DNA of 64,000 bases from Mycobacterium pseudokansasii (GTDB lineage: Bacteria; Actinomycetota; Actinomycetes; Mycobacteriales; Mycobacteriaceae): assembly GCF_900566075.1 (NCBI RefSeq), contig NZ_UPHU01000001.1:992001-1056000 (forward strand). The letters are read 5' to 3'. This document shows positions 44,707 through 54,753 of the stretch, in pieces (the stretch's first letter is position 1; each line of letters starts with the position of its first letter). The notes under the pieces were generated by a model, which saw only the letters and a list, made by a program, of their open reading frames with translations, had not been told where the DNA came from and searched no databases. A program made the position numbers and the translations under genes.

Positions 44707-45879
44707 ATGGCCGATGCCTGGTTCGAAACGGTGGCGGTCGCCCAGCAACGCGCAAAGCGGCGATTGCCCAAGTCGGTGTACTCGTCGCTGATCGCGGCAA
44801 GCGAAAACGGAATCACGGTCGCCGACAATGTCGCGGCCTTCGCAGAACTCGGCTTCGCGCCACACGTCATCGGCGCGACGGAAAAGCGTGACTTGGCCAC
44901 GACCGTGATGGGCCAGGATATTTCGCTGCCGGTGATCATTTCGCCGACCGGTGTGCAGGCGGTCGATCCCGACGGCGAGGTGGCCGTCGCGCGGGCGGCG
45001 GCGGCCCGGGGCACCGCGATGGGCTTGTCCTCGTTCGCCAGCAAACCGATCGAAGAGGTCGTTGCCGCCAATCCCAAGATCTTCTTCCAGATTTACTGGC
45101 TCGGCGGCCGCGACGCCATCGCCGAGCGTGTCGAACGGGCTCGGCAGGCCGCAGCGGTCGGGCTGATCGTCACCACCGACTGGTCGTTCTCGCACGGGCG
45201 CGACTGGGGTAGCCCCAAGATTCCCGAAGAGATGAGCTTGTGGTCGGTGGTGCAGCGGTTCCCGGAGGCGATGGTGCGGCCGCGCTGGTTGTGGAAGTTC
45301 GGCAAGACGCTGCGCCCACCGGATCTGCGGGTGCCCAATCAGGGCCGCCGCGGCGAACCCGGCCCGACGTTCTTCGCCGCCTACGGCGAGTGGCTCGGCA
45401 CCCCGCCGCCGACCTGGGAAGACATCGCCTGGCTGCGTGAGCTGTGGGGGGGCCCGTTCATGCTCAAGGGAGTGATGCGGGTGGACGACGCCAAAAGAGC
45501 GGTCGATGCCGGCGTTTCCGCGATATCGGTATCCAACCACGGCGGCAACAACCTGGACGGCACGCCTGCCTCGATTCGTGCCCTGCCCGCCGTGGCGGCA
45601 GCGGTCGGCGACCAGATCGAGGTGTTGCTGGACGGCGGCATCCGGCGGGGCAGCGACGTCGTCAAAGCGGTCGCGTTGGGTGCGCGAGCAGTGATGATCG
45701 GCCGCGCGTACCTCTGGGGACTGGCCGCCAACGGCCAGGCCGGCGTCGAAAACGTCCTCGACATCCTGCGCGGCGGCATCGACTCCGCGTTGATGGGCCT
45801 TTGCCGCAGTTCGGTCCATGACCTGCGGCCGGACGACATCATCGTGCCCGCGGGTTTCGCTCGGGAATTGGGTGTGTAA
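44707..45879 (+). CDS. mftD: Mycofactocin FMN-dependent oxidase MftD
   Basis: 390 residues of the FMN-dependent alpha-hydroxy-acid dehydrogenase family: ISPTGVQAVDPDGEVAVARA, MGLSSFASKPIEEV, FFQIYWLGGRDAIAERVERA, GPFMLKGVMRVDDAKRAVDA, and the catalytic VSNHGGNNLDGTPASIRALP followed by DGGIRRGSDVVKAVALGARA, MIGRAYLWGLAANGQAG. MftD oxidatively deaminates the valine-derived amine of the AHDP intermediate to make the redox-active alpha-keto amide. The ATG at 44707 was chosen; the open frame upstream overlaps mftC. Confidence 0.96.
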   Translation: MADAWFETVAVAQQRAKRRLPKSVYSSLIAASENGITVADNVAAFAELGFAPHVIGATEKRDLATTVMGQDISLPVIISPTGVQAVDPDGEVAVARAAAARGTAMGLSSFASKPIEEVVAANPKIFFQIYWLGGRDAIAERVERARQAAAVGLIVTTDWSFSHGRDWGSPKIPEEMSLWSVVQRFPEAMVRPRWLWKFGKTLRPPDLRVPNQGRRGEPGPTFFAAYGEWLGTPPPTWEDIAWLRELWGGPFMLKGVMRVDDAKRAVDAGVSAISVSNHGGNNLDGTPASIRALPAVAAAVGDQIEVLLDGGIRRGSDVVKAVALGARAVMIGRAYLWGLAANGQAGVENVLDILRGGIDSALMGLCRSSVHDLRPDDIIVPAGFARELGV

Positions 45880-45985
45880 CTTCCAAGTAAATTCCGGCCG
45901 CGTCAATATCGGTGGCGCAGAAAAAAATTCAGTAGAAGAGGTAACAATCGGTGCACGGCAGGTAAATTCGGCCTACCATCGGCGA

Positions 45986-46696
45986 GTGCCCGTACGCGGC
46001 GAACTGGGGAACTCGACGTCGAGCCAGCTACCAAGCATCTCGCCGACGATAGTGGTCCCGTTGGGGTCTACCGAACAACACGGTCCGCACCTGCCGCTGG
46101 ATACCGACACCCGGATCGCGACCGCCGTCGCCCGGGCGGTGGCCACGCGTTTGCCCCGGCCGGACTGGCTGGTGGCTCCGGCGATCGCCTACGGCGCCAG
46201 CGGTGAGCATCAGAGCTTTGCCGGGACGATCTCCATCGGTATCGACGCCCTGGCCATGCTGCTGGTGGAGTACGGCAGGTCGGCCACTTGCTGGGCCGAT
46301 CGGCTGGTTTTCGTCAACGGTCACGGCGGCAATATCGGGGCGTTGGGCCGCGCAGTCGGCCTGCTGCGCTCCGAAGGTCGCGACGCCGGATGGTGTTCGT
46401 GCAGCACCGTGGGCGGTGACGCGCATGCCGGGCACACTGAAACATCGGTACTGCTGCATATTTCGCCGGACGAAGTGCTGACCGACCGGTTGTTGGCCGG
46501 CAACGGCGCGCCGCTGCAGGAATTGCTGCCGTCGATGCGGCGCGGCGGAGTCGCGGCCGTCAGTCCGACCGGGGTGCTGGGCGACCCAACCACGGCGACG
46601 GCGGCGGCCGGAAGACGGATCTTCGCGGAGATGGTCGATGATTGCCGGCGTCGGATTGCCCGGTGGTTACCCGGACCCGACGGGATGCTGGCATGA
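45986..46696 (+). CDS. mftE: Mycofactocin precursor peptidase MftE
   Basis: 236-residue creatininase-family metalloprotease. Metal ligands are in [56 protein letters not shown] and [15 protein letters not shown]. It cuts the modified Val-Tyr unit (AHDP) from the MftA leader. The GTG start at 45986 gives the shortest frame with full homology. The 106-bp gap after mftD is the largest in the cluster and could hold an internal promoter. The stop overlaps the mftF start (ATGA). Confidence 0.95.
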   Translation: MPVRGELGNSTSSQLPSISPTIVVPLGSTEQHGPHLPLDTDTRIATAVARAVATRLPRPDWLVAPAIAYGASGEHQSFAGTISIGIDALAMLLVEYGRSATCWADRLVFVNGHGGNIGALGRAVGLLRSEGRDAGWCSCSTVGGDAHAGHTETSVLLHISPDEVLTDRLLAGNGAPLQELLPSMRRGGVAAVSPTGVLGDPTTATAAAGRRIFAEMVDDCRRRIARWLPGPDGMLA

Positions 46697-48105
46697 CCCA
46701 GACGCGACTGCCGGATGGGTTCGCGGTGCAGGTCGACCGCCGCGTGCGGGTGCTCGGCCACGGCTCGGCCCTGCTCGGTGGTTCACCGACCCGGCTGCTG
46801 CGGCTGGCTCCCGCCGCGCAGGACATGCTTTCCGACGGCCGGCTCAAGGTGCGCGACGAGCTCAGCGCACAACTGGCCCGCACCCTGCTGGATGCCACGG
46901 TGGCGCATCCGCGCCCCGCCAGCGGTCCCTCATATCGTGACGTCACCATAGTTATACCGGTGCGCGACAACACATCTGGTGTGCGCCGGTTGGTGGCCTC
47001 ACTGCGTGGATTGCGCGTCATCGTGGTCGACGACGGGTCGGCGTGCCCGGTCGAATTGGAGGATTTTCCCGGGGCGCGCTGCGACATCGAGGTGCTGCAT
47101 CACCCGCGCAGCAAAGGTCCGGCGGCGGCACGCAACACTGGTCTGGCGGCGTGCACCACCGACTTCGTGGCATTCCTGGATTCCGACGTGGCGCCACGCC
47201 GGGGATGGCTCGAAGCGCTGCTGGGCCACTTCTGTGATCCCACGGTCGCCTTGGTCGCGCCCCGCATCGTCGGTATGGCGCAAAGCGAGAACCTGGTGGC
47301 TCGTTACGAGGCGGTGCGCTCGTCGCTGGATCTCGGTTTGCGGGAGGCGCCGGTGCTACCGCACAGCCCGGTGTCCTACGTGCCGAGCGCCGCGATCGTC
47401 TGCCGCGCCGCAGCCCTGCGCGACGTGGGTGGTTTCGACGAGACCCTGTATTCGGGAGAGGACGTCGACCTGTGCTGGCGGTTGATCGAAGTCGGCGCCC
47501 GGCTGCGCTACGAGCCGATCGCGCTGGTCGCGCACGACCATCGCACGCAGCTACGGGACTGGATTGCGCGCAAGGCCTTCTACGGCGGTTCGGCCGCGCC
47601 CTTGTCTGTGCGTCACCCCGACAAGACCGCGCCGCTGGTGATTTCCGGCTGGGCACTGACGGCCTGGATCCTGATGTCATTGGGTACCGGGCTTTGTCAG
47701 CTGGCGTCGCTGGTCATCGCGGTGGTGACCGGTCGGCGCATCGCCAGGACAATGCGCAGCGCAGACACCTCACTGTCGGATGTGCTGGTAGTCGCCACGC
47801 GCGGATTGTGTTCCGCGGCTTTGCAGTTGGCGTCGGCTATGTGCCGGCACTACTGGCCGGTGACCTTGGTTGCGGCCCTGCTTTTTCGGCGCTGCCGGCG
47901 GGTCGTGCTGGTCGCCGCGATCGTCGAGGGCGTGGTCGACTGGCTCCGCCGTAAAGAGGCCGCCGATGGCGATACCGAACCGATCGGCGTGCTGACCTAC
48001 GTGTTACTCAAGCGCGTCGACGACCTCGCCTACGGCCTGGGCCTGTGGTACGGCGTGGTGCGCGAACGCAATGTCGGCGCGCTCAAACCGCAAATTCGGG
48101 CATAA
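46693..48105 (+). CDS. mftF: Mycofactocin glycosyltransferase MftF
   Basis: 470-residue GT2 (GT-A fold) glycosyltransferase. After a mycofactocin-specific N-terminal region ([20 protein letters not shown]) come [62 protein letters not shown] (DxD-type site) and [20 protein letters not shown]. Hydrophobic segments near the C-terminus ([32 protein letters not shown]) suggest membrane attachment. It adds beta-1,4-glucose units to mycofactocin. The ATG overlaps the mftE stop. Confidence 0.96.
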   Translation: MTQTRLPDGFAVQVDRRVRVLGHGSALLGGSPTRLLRLAPAAQDMLSDGRLKVRDELSAQLARTLLDATVAHPRPASGPSYRDVTIVIPVRDNTSGVRRLVASLRGLRVIVVDDGSACPVELEDFPGARCDIEVLHHPRSKGPAAARNTGLAACTTDFVAFLDSDVAPRRGWLEALLGHFCDPTVALVAPRIVGMAQSENLVARYEAVRSSLDLGLREAPVLPHSPVSYVPSAAIVCRAAALRDVGGFDETLYSGEDVDLCWRLIEVGARLRYEPIALVAHDHRTQLRDWIARKAFYGGSAAPLSVRHPDKTAPLVISGWALTAWILMSLGTGLCQLASLVIAVVTGRRIARTMRSADTSLSDVLVVATRGLCSAALQLASAMCRHYWPVTLVAALLFRRCRRVVLVAAIVEGVVDWLRRKEAADGDTEPIGVLTYVLLKRVDDLAYGLGLWYGVVRERNVGALKPQIRA

Positions 48106-48113
48106 CGGCCACC

Positions 48114-49553
48114 TTGACCGCTGCCGCCGGGCACAGCGACGTGTTGATCGTCGGCGCGGGCAGCGCCGGATCGGTTGTGGCCGCCCGTCTTTCTGCCGAT
48201 CCCCGCTGTGTCGTGACCGTCCTCGAGGCGGGTCCCGGCCTCGCCGATCCGCAGCTGCTGGCACAAACCTCCGATGGGTTTCGGCTGCCGATCGGCGTCG
48301 GTAGTCCGCTGGTCCGGCGGTACCAGACCCGGCTCACCGACCGGCCGATTCGCCGACTGGCGATCGTTCGGGGTGCAACGCTCGGTGGTTGCGGTGCGAT
48401 CAACGGCGGCTACTTCTGCCGCGGACTACCACAGGATTTCGATCGCGCCGCGCTACCCGGCTGGGCATGGCCAGACGTACTCGAACACTTCCGGGCCATC
48501 GAGACAGATCTGGATTTCAACACGCCTGCGCACGGTGGCGCCGGCCCCATCCTGGTTCGGCGGACGCGCGAGATGGCCGGCATCACCCAGCGCTTCATCA
48601 CTGCTGCCGAGCGCGCCGGATTCCCCTGGATCGACGACCTGAACGACGTTGGACCGTCGAGTGTCTCGGGGGTGGGCGCGGTCCCGCTGAACATCGTGGA
48701 CGGTGTCCGGACCGGGTCCGGCGCCGGGTATCTGCTGCCCGCGCTGCGGCGGCCAAACCTGACACTGCTGGAGCAAACCCGCGCCTTGCGATTGCGCTTC
48801 TCCGGCACCAGAGCCGTCGGTGTCGACGCGGTTGGCCCATCCGGGCCGATTATTCTGGCGGCCGACCGAATTGTTCTCTGCGCCGGTGCGATTGAGTCGG
48901 CGCATCTGCTCATGCTGTCCGGCGTCGGTGACGAGGCGATGCTGCGTGCGGTTGGCGTGCCGGTGGTGGCGCCGCTGGCGGTCGGAATGAATTGCAGCGA
49001 TCACGCGGAATGGGTGCTCCCCACGACGTGGGGCGTGGTTCCCGAACGGCCGGTGCTGGAAGTGGTGCTCCATACCGCAGACGGCCTCGAGATCAGGCCC
49101 TATACCGGTGGTTTCGTGGCGATGACCGGTAATGGTATTGCGGGACAGCCTGATTGGCCACATATCGGGGTGGCGCTCATGCAGCCCAGGGCGCGCGGTC
49201 GGATCACGCTGATCTCGGCGGATCCCGACGTGCCGCCGCGGATCGAGCATCGTTACGACAGCGAGCCGGCCGACGTCGCCGCTCTGCAGCGGGGCGTCGA
49301 CCTGGTCCGCGAAATATCCTGTGCAGCAACGGATATTGGGCAAGCGGCGTGGTCGACGTCACAACACCTGTGCGGCAGCGCCCCCATGGGTGCCGACGGT
49401 GACCCGCGGGGCGTCGTGGACGTCCGGTGCCGGGTGCACGGTATCCAAAACCTATGGGTGATCGACGGTTCCGTCCTGCCGGTGATCACCAGCCGCGGTC
49501 CGCATGCCACCATTGTGATGCTGGGGCATCGGGCGGCCGAATTCGTCGCATGA
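48114..49553 (+). CDS. mftG: Mycofactocin GMC-family dehydrogenase MftG
   Basis: 479 residues, glucose-methanol-choline oxidoreductase. The FAD-binding motif DVLIVGAGSAGSVVAARLSA opens the protein; RGATLGGCGAINGGYFCRGL and GSGAGYLLPALRRPNLTLLE follow, and the C-terminal HLCGSAPMGADGDPRGVVDV, VHGIQNLWVIDGSVLPVIT holds the catalytic His region. MftG re-oxidises reduced mycofactocin and passes electrons toward the respiratory chain. The TTG at 48114 was chosen because it lies 8 nt after the mftF stop and gives the usual 479-residue length. Confidence 0.93.
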   Translation: MTAAAGHSDVLIVGAGSAGSVVAARLSADPRCVVTVLEAGPGLADPQLLAQTSDGFRLPIGVGSPLVRRYQTRLTDRPIRRLAIVRGATLGGCGAINGGYFCRGLPQDFDRAALPGWAWPDVLEHFRAIETDLDFNTPAHGGAGPILVRRTREMAGITQRFITAAERAGFPWIDDLNDVGPSSVSGVGAVPLNIVDGVRTGSGAGYLLPALRRPNLTLLEQTRALRLRFSGTRAVGVDAVGPSGPIILAADRIVLCAGAIESAHLLMLSGVGDEAMLRAVGVPVVAPLAVGMNCSDHAEWVLPTTWGVVPERPVLEVVLHTADGLEIRPYTGGFVAMTGNGIAGQPDWPHIGVALMQPRARGRITLISADPDVPPRIEHRYDSEPADVAALQRGVDLVREISCAATDIGQAAWSTSQHLCGSAPMGADGDPRGVVDVRCRVHGIQNLWVIDGSVLPVITSRGPHATIVMLGHRAAEFVA

Positions 49554-49556
49554 GCT

Positions 49557-51161
49557 TCAGGCCCGGTGACCTCCCGCCGTTGCCGGCGCCGGTGCGACGA
49601 CCCGGCGGATCAGACCCAGTTGCCGTCCATCCCGGCCGGGTGCCCACAGTCCGATCAGCACCGCTGCGACGGCCACAATCACGGCCATCACCAGCGTCGA
49701 GGCGTGCATGGCGGTCAGGAAAGCCGCCTTGCTGACGTCGGCAAGCTGCTTTCCCTGGGGCCCAAGCTTGTTGGCCACCTCCACGGCCTTGGCCAGCGAA
49801 TCGCCCGCCGGGTTGCGGACAGCCGGCGGGAAGGCCGACAAACTCGTCGCGAGCTCTTGCGCGTAGCGTCCGGCCAGTATCGAGCCGGCCACCGCGATTC
49901 CCAACGCTCCTCCCACCTCCCGGGTGGTGTCGTTGACCGCCGATGCCACGCCCTGCTTTTCGTCGGGAACCGCCGCCATGATCGCCGAAGTCGTTGGTGC
50001 CGTGCATAACCCGATGCCCGCGCTGAGTATCAACGCGGGCCAGGCCAGGTCGAAGTACGACGAGTCCACCGACAGCCCGCGCATGCACAGGAAACCGACC
50101 GACATCACCAGCATGCCCACCAGCAGCACCAGCCGCAGACCGAGTTTCGGGACGTACCAGAACGACAGTGCCGACAAGATGCCCAGCGGCACCATGAACG
50201 GGCCGAAGGCGACCGCCGTCATCAGAGCGGAGTAGCCCATGATCTGCTGGACGTATTGCATGCCGAGGTAGAAGAAGCCGAAGGTCGCACCGAACAGCAT
50301 GACGATCGTTCCCACCCCGGTGGCAAAGCCGGGATCGGCGAACAGGCGCACGTCGAGAAGCGGTTGCCGCCGCCGGAATTCGACGACACCGAAGGCCCCG
50401 GCAAGGACCGCTCCGGCGACCAGGCCGCCGACGACGACGGCGTCGCTCCACCCGCGCTGGGGTGCTTGCAGGATGCCGAATACCGACACCGCGACGGCGG
50501 CGCCGATCAGTACCGCGCCCAGCCAGTCGACTCGCGGTGCATCGGGTTCGCGTGACGACGCGACGGTGCACGTCAGCACAAAGACCAACGCGCCGGCGGC
50601 GCCGAGTGCCCAAAAGATCGACTTCCAATCCCAGAAGCTGAGAAGGATACCGGAACCGAACATGCCCAGCACCCCTCCGGAGCCCGCCACTCCGGCCCAG
50701 ATCCCGACGGCCTTCATCCGCTCTTCTTTCGGATAAGCAACGGTCAGCAGGGAGAGCGTCGCGGGCATCACGAATGCCGCGCCGGCGCCGGCCACCGCCC
50801 GGGCCGCGATGATCTGCAGCGGGGCGTCGAAGATCGCCGGCGCCACCGAGGCCACCGAGGCCACAGTCAGACCGAACAGCAGCGCGCCACGCCGGCCGTA
50901 ACGGTCGCCGATGGCCCCGGCCGGTAGCAGCAGGCAGGCCAGCGCCACGGTGTAACCGTCGACCACCCAGGTCAGCTCGGATTGCGTCGCCGAGGTCGCC
51001 ACTGCAAGGTCGCCCAGTGCCGTGTTCAACGCGACCATCGACGCAACGACGAGCGACACGCCCGTGCAGGCCACCGCCAGGGTCCAGATTCGAGCGCGAT
51101 CAGAGGTACCCGACGGCATCCCGTCGGTACGCTGATGAGGCCGGATGAGGGTGTTCACCAT
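49557..51161 (-). CDS. DHA2-family MFS drug-efflux transporter (14 TMS)
   Basis: 534 residues, EmrB/QacA type. It has about 14 hydrophobic helices; motif A is LLPAGAIGDRYGRRGALLFG and motif C-like AGSGGVLGMFGSGILLSF. The first helices include MVALNTALGDLAVATSATQS and ELTWVVDGYTVALACLLLPA, standard for DHA2 members. The ATG at 51161 has an AAGGAGG ribosome site. It is divergent from a TetR gene with strong inverted repeats between, so it is probably a substrate-induced efflux pump. The substrate is unknown. Its 3' end lies 3 bp from mftG on the opposite strand. Confidence 0.92.
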   Translation of the reverse strand: MVNTLIRPHQRTDGMPSGTSDRARIWTLAVACTGVSLVVASMVALNTALGDLAVATSATQSELTWVVDGYTVALACLLLPAGAIGDRYGRRGALLFGLTVASVASVAPAIFDAPLQIIAARAVAGAGAAFVMPATLSLLTVAYPKEERMKAVGIWAGVAGSGGVLGMFGSGILLSFWDWKSIFWALGAAGALVFVLTCTVASSREPDAPRVDWLGAVLIGAAVAVSVFGILQAPQRGWSDAVVVGGLVAGAVLAGAFGVVEFRRRQPLLDVRLFADPGFATGVGTIVMLFGATFGFFYLGMQYVQQIMGYSALMTAVAFGPFMVPLGILSALSFWYVPKLGLRLVLLVGMLVMSVGFLCMRGLSVDSSYFDLAWPALILSAGIGLCTAPTTSAIMAAVPDEKQGVASAVNDTTREVGGALGIAVAGSILAGRYAQELATSLSAFPPAVRNPAGDSLAKAVEVANKLGPQGKQLADVSKAAFLTAMHASTLVMAVIVAVAAVLIGLWAPGRDGRQLGLIRRVVAPAPATAGGHRA

Positions 51162-51180
51162 GCTGTACGCCTCCTTCCGG

Positions 51181-51230
51181 CGGCAAGTACTTGCCGAGAC
51201 TAACGGTCTTGCATATAGACGGATAGTCTC
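51181..51230. promoter_or_regulatory. Operator region between the DHA2 pump and its TetR
   Basis: Site 1: cggcaagtacttgccg (51181-51196), a perfect 16-bp palindrome. Site 2: gagacta (51196-51202) / tagtctc (51224-51230) with nested gtct (51206-51209) / agac (51217-51220), a long gapped inverted repeat. The two share a base and fill the space between the divergent start codons (51161 and 51248). Confidence 0.75.
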
Positions 51231-51247
51231 GTTCTTAAACGGAGGTA

Positions 51248-51907
51248 GTGCAGATCGCCGGCAGTAGCGTTGATCCCCGCCCGGAGCGGTCTCGGGCTCG
51301 GTTACTGGAAGCCGCCGCTGCGCTGCTGCGTTCCGGCGGGCCGAGGGCGGTGACCGTGGAGGCGGTCACTCGCGGCGCCAACGTTGCCAGAGCCACGTTG
51401 TACCGCCACTTCTCCAGTGGTAACGACCTGCTGGCCGCGACGTTCAACAGCCTGATACCGCCGGCGCCCATGCCGCCTTCGGAAGGTTCGCTGCGGGACC
51501 GGCTCATCGCGTTGTTACAGGCTCAGGCCGAGCTGATTGCCGAAGCGCCGGGGATGCTGACTGCAATGGCCTGGGTCGCGCTGGGCGGCGATCTTGAACA
51601 ACTGCCGGAAGCGCGGCGCGCCCATAGCGGTGACAGCACTGCGCTTGCCACCTTGCGCGAACGCATCGCCCAGCAGTATGCGGCGCCATTCGATGCGATT
51701 TTCGACAGCCCGGAGGCGGCCGAATTGGGCGAGATCGACCGGTCCCGCGCGATCGCCCTGCTGATCGGCCCACTGGTGCTGGGACGCTTGAGCACCCTGC
51801 CGGACTTCGATTATCGGGAATGCGCGCGGGCAGCAGTCGACGGCTTTCTGTACGTCCAGCGCCGGCGGGACGGAGCGGTGGCTGCCACCAACATCGAATC
51901 GGCATGA
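51248..51907 (+). CDS. TetR/AcrR-family regulator of the adjacent efflux pump
   Basis: 219 residues. The N-terminal helix-turn-helix is PERSRARLLEAAAALLRSGG, PRAVTVEAVTRGANVARATL, YRHFSSGNDLLAATF; the C-terminal half is a helical ligand domain (AELIAEAPGMLTAMAWVALG, AIALLIGPLVLGRLSTLPDF). GTG start after CGGAGG. Divergent from the DHA2 transporter with clear palindromes in between, the classic arrangement for a self-regulated pump repressor. Confidence 0.88.
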   Translation: MQIAGSSVDPRPERSRARLLEAAAALLRSGGPRAVTVEAVTRGANVARATLYRHFSSGNDLLAATFNSLIPPAPMPPSEGSLRDRLIALLQAQAELIAEAPGMLTAMAWVALGGDLEQLPEARRAHSGDSTALATLRERIAQQYAAPFDAIFDSPEAAELGEIDRSRAIALLIGPLVLGRLSTLPDFDYRECARAAVDGFLYVQRRRDGAVAATNIESA

Positions 51908-51951
51908 GTCAACGGACGAATCTGCCTCCCGCTCAACGGATTTGAGCTGCC

Positions 51952-52338
51952 TTACCGGCCGGTCCGATCCTTGATCCGCTGCCTGACCGCGGCGTTGCCT
52001 TCGGCCAGTGTGGCCAAGCCCAGGCGGGTAGCGCTCCACTTGAACTCGTTATTGATGATCCAGCGCACCAGAATCAGTTCGGAATGCTCCAACAGCTGAA
52101 TGGCTTCCAGCATCGGCTCGAGCACCGATCTAGCGGGCACAATGAGGCCTCGGCGCCTCGGGAAGCCGCGGAACATCCAGTCACTGAACTCCGACAACGC
52201 CAGTGCCGGCGCCCTCCCTGACACGTTGGGGTCGAAGGCCGCCATCAGTTCGGCGGCTAGTTCGCCCGGCGGGGCACCGTTGATCCAGTCGACCATCGGT
52301 TGCGCGGCGTCAGGTTCCCCCAAATCCGGCCCGATCAC
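51952..52338 (-). CDS. Mycobacterial conserved hypothetical protein
   Basis: 128 residues from GTG 52338 (a TTG at 52386 would add 16). It contains DWINGAPPGELAAELMAAFD, FSDWMFRGFPRRRGLIVPAR and LLEHSELILVRWIINNEFKW, ending SATRLGLATLAEGNAAVRQR IKDRTGR. The LFRGxPxxRG and HSELIxxR...WxATRLGLATLAxGxxAVRxRI pattern recurs in a family of small mycobacterial proteins that I cannot assign to a function. Predominantly helical, no signal peptide. The start is uncertain. Confidence 0.68.
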   Translation of the reverse strand: MIGPDLGEPDAAQPMVDWINGAPPGELAAELMAAFDPNVSGRAPALALSEFSDWMFRGFPRRRGLIVPARSVLEPMLEAIQLLEHSELILVRWIINNEFKWSATRLGLATLAEGNAAVRQRIKDRTGR

Positions 52339-52386
52339 GGGATGAGAGCCTACGCGTAGCGCCGGTGTCCGGGTGGAACAAGCCAA

Positions 52387-52794
52387 AAGCGCTGGTAGGG
52401 TCGCTGCCGGCGCTTACCGTGGACCGCCCTGCAGACACCGCGGGCGGCCCCACATATGTCGATCTATGTCGATGACCCGGGATTTGGCCGAAGCGGTGAT
52501 CTGGGGCATACTGTTCAGGTTGCCTTGCGCCAGGTTTGCGCCTGGCCAGGCACACGACCGGCGCCCACACGGGCGCGTCCGGCCCCATCCTTGGAGCGCG
52601 ACCGATTTCGGCGCCTACGAGGCTGCGTGCGGGCGACACGCCCGACCGCGGGGGTCGGTGGACCACGACAGGTAAACAGCGGCGCAGTATCCGGCGCACG
52701 CTCGTTCGACCCGGGATCGGCCGGGTCGAACGGCGGGCTGGGGGCACCAGGTCCGGACCCGGGCCTGAAAGTATTGGAGTGAGGTAGGAGAAGC
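52387..52794 (+). promoter_or_regulatory. S10 operon promoter and leader region
   Basis: 408 bp without a gene. A sigma-A-like promoter is TTGGCC (52484-52489), 17-nt spacer, CATACT (52507-52512). The leader that follows can fold gccagg (52529-52534) with cctggc (52541-52546), and is GC-rich up to the rpsJ ribosome site. The leader length (about 275 nt) fits ribosomal-protein autoregulation (L4 in E. coli), not shown here. Confidence 0.55.
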
Positions 52795-53100
52795 GTGGCG
52801 GGACAGAAGATCCGCATCAGGCTGAAGGCCTACGACCATGAGGCTATCGACGCTTCGGCGCGCAAGATCGTCGAGACCGTCGTCCGCACGGGTGCCAGCG
52901 TCGTAGGTCCGGTGCCACTGCCGACCGAGAAGAACGTGTATTGCGTCATCCGCTCCCCGCATAAGTACAAGGACTCGCGGGAGCACTTCGAGATGCGCAC
53001 CCACAAGCGGTTGATCGACATTCTCGACCCGACCCCGAAGACGGTTGACGCACTCATGCGCATCGATCTTCCAGCCAGCGTCGACGTCAATATCCAGTAG
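52795..53100 (+). CDS. rpsJ: 30S ribosomal protein S10
   Basis: 101 residues. [20 protein letters not shown] and [60 protein letters not shown] are textbook S10 (also NusE, the antitermination partner of NusB). GTG start after TAGGAG. First gene of the S10 operon; rplC follows by 13 bp. Confidence 0.99.
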   Translation: MAGQKIRIRLKAYDHEAIDASARKIVETVVRTGASVVGPVPLPTEKNVYCVIRSPHKYKDSREHFEMRTHKRLIDILDPTPKTVDALMRIDLPASVDVNIQ

Positions 53101-53113
53101 GAGTCTGCAGAGC

Positions 53114-53767
53114 ATGGCACGAAAGGGCATTCTCGGTACCAAGCTGGGCATGACGCAGGTATTCGACGAGAACAACAGAGTCGTACCGGTGACAGTGGTC
53201 AAGGCAGGGCCGAACGTCGTGACGCGCATCCGCACGCCGGAGCGCGACGGCTACAGCGCCGTGCAGCTGGCCTACGGCGAAATCAGTCCCCGCAAGGTCA
53301 CCAAGCCGCTGACCGGTCAATACACCGCCGCAGGCGTCAATCCGCGGCGGCACCTGGCCGAGCTGCGCCTCGATGACCCGGACGCGGTGGCCGAATACGA
53401 GGTCGGGCAGGAGCTGACGGCCGAGATCTTCGCCGACGGCAGCTACGTGGACGTGACCGGTACCTCCAAGGGCAAAGGCTTCGCCGGCACCATGAAGCGG
53501 CACGGCTTCCGCGGTCAGGGAGCTGCCCACGGCGCCCAGGCGGTGCACCGGCGTCCCGGCTCCATCGGCGGTTGTGCCACCCCGGCGCGGGTGTTCAAGG
53601 GCACCCGGATGGCCGGCCGGATGGGCAATGACCGGGTAACCGTGCAGAACCTGTTGGTGCACAAGGTCGATGCCGAAAATGGTGTGCTGTTGATCAAGGG
53701 TGCGGTTCCCGGCCGCACCGGCGGACTCGTGATGGTCCGCAGCGCGATCAAACGAGGTGAAAAGTAA
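53114..53767 (+). CDS. rplC: 50S ribosomal protein L3
   Basis: 217 residues, one of the first proteins in 50S assembly near the peptidyl transferase centre. [20 protein letters not shown] at the N-terminus, then [40 protein letters not shown] and [20 protein letters not shown]. The ATG at 53114 follows AGGAG. The upstream open frame overlaps rpsJ. The stop overlaps the rplD start (TAATG). Confidence 0.98.
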   Translation: MARKGILGTKLGMTQVFDENNRVVPVTVVKAGPNVVTRIRTPERDGYSAVQLAYGEISPRKVTKPLTGQYTAAGVNPRRHLAELRLDDPDAVAEYEVGQELTAEIFADGSYVDVTGTSKGKGFAGTMKRHGFRGQGAAHGAQAVHRRPGSIGGCATPARVFKGTRMAGRMGNDRVTVQNLLVHKVDAENGVLLIKGAVPGRTGGLVMVRSAIKRGEK

Positions 53768-54447
53768 TGGCTGCCACCATCCTCAAGATTGACGTCAAGA
53801 CACCGGCCGGCAAGGTCGAGGGCTCCATCGAGCTGCCGGCCGAGTTGTTCGACGTACCGGCCAACATCGCGCTGATGCACCAGGTGGTCACCGCGCAGCG
53901 TGCAGCGGCCCGCCAGGGCACGCACTCGACGAAGACGCGCGGCGATGTCAGCGGCGGTGGTCGTAAGCCGTACCGGCAGAAGGGCACCGGTCGCGCCCGG
54001 CAGGGATCGACGCGGGCGCCGCAGTTCACCGGAGGCGGCGTCGTGCACGGTCCCAAGCCCCGTGACTACAGCCAGCGCACCCCCAAGAAGATGATCGCCG
54101 CCGCGTTGCGGGGCGCGTTGTCGGACCGGGCGCGCAACGGGCGCATCCATGCCGTCACCGAGTTAGTCGCCGGTCAAACCCCGTCCACCAAGAGCGCCAA
54201 GACATTTCTGGCCACGCTGACCGACCGCAAGCAGCTGCTGGTGGTCATCGGGCGCGATGACGAGACAGCGGCCAAGAGCGTCCGCAACCTGCCCGGTGTG
54301 CACGTCCTGTCGCCTGACCAACTCAACACCTACGACGTGCTGCGCGCCGACGACGTGGTTTTCAGCGTGGCGGCGCTCAACGCCTACATAGCCGCCAGTA
54401 CAGCAGCTAATACAACAGCCAACACTCCCGAGGAGGTTTCGGCCTGA
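53767..54447 (+). CDS. rplD: 50S ribosomal protein L4
   Basis: 226 residues. The globular domain has [20 protein letters not shown], the extended loop reaching the exit tunnel has [40 protein letters not shown], and the C-terminal helices [21 protein letters not shown] Thr/Ala-rich tail ([18 protein letters not shown]) is added as in other mycobacteria. Start overlaps the rplC stop, stop overlaps rplW. In E. coli L4 represses the S10 operon. Confidence 0.98.
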   Translation: MAATILKIDVKTPAGKVEGSIELPAELFDVPANIALMHQVVTAQRAAARQGTHSTKTRGDVSGGGRKPYRQKGTGRARQGSTRAPQFTGGGVVHGPKPRDYSQRTPKKMIAAALRGALSDRARNGRIHAVTELVAGQTPSTKSAKTFLATLTDRKQLLVVIGRDDETAAKSVRNLPGVHVLSPDQLNTYDVLRADDVVFSVAALNAYIAASTAANTTANTPEEVSA

Positions 54448-54749
54448 TGGCGACCATCGCCGACCCCCGCGACATCATCCTGGCCCCGGTGATCTCGGAG
54501 AAGTCCTACGGGTTGCTCGACGACAACGTCTACACGTTCGTGGTGCATCCCGATTCCAACAAGACGCAGATCAAGATCGCCATCGAGAAAATCTTCTCGG
54601 TCAAGGTCGCATCGGTGAACACCGCGAACCGGCCAGGCAAGCGCAAGCGCACCCGCACCGGATACGGCAGGCGCAACAACACCAAGCGCGCCATCGTGAC
54701 CTTGGCGGCGGGCAGCAAGCCGATTGACCTGTTCGGAGCACCGGCGTAG
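54447..54749 (+). CDS. rplW: 50S ribosomal protein L23
   Basis: 100 residues. [40 protein letters not shown] and [20 protein letters not shown] are the conserved L23 core at the tunnel exit, where trigger factor and SRP dock. The start overlaps the rplD stop (TGATGG). It is followed by an 83-bp gap with a MIRU-like fragment before rplB. Confidence 0.98.
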   Translation: MATIADPRDIILAPVISEKSYGLLDDNVYTFVVHPDSNKTQIKIAIEKIFSVKVASVNTANRPGKRKRTRTGYGRRNNTKRAIVTLAAGSKPIDLFGAPA

Positions 54750-54753
54750 CCCG

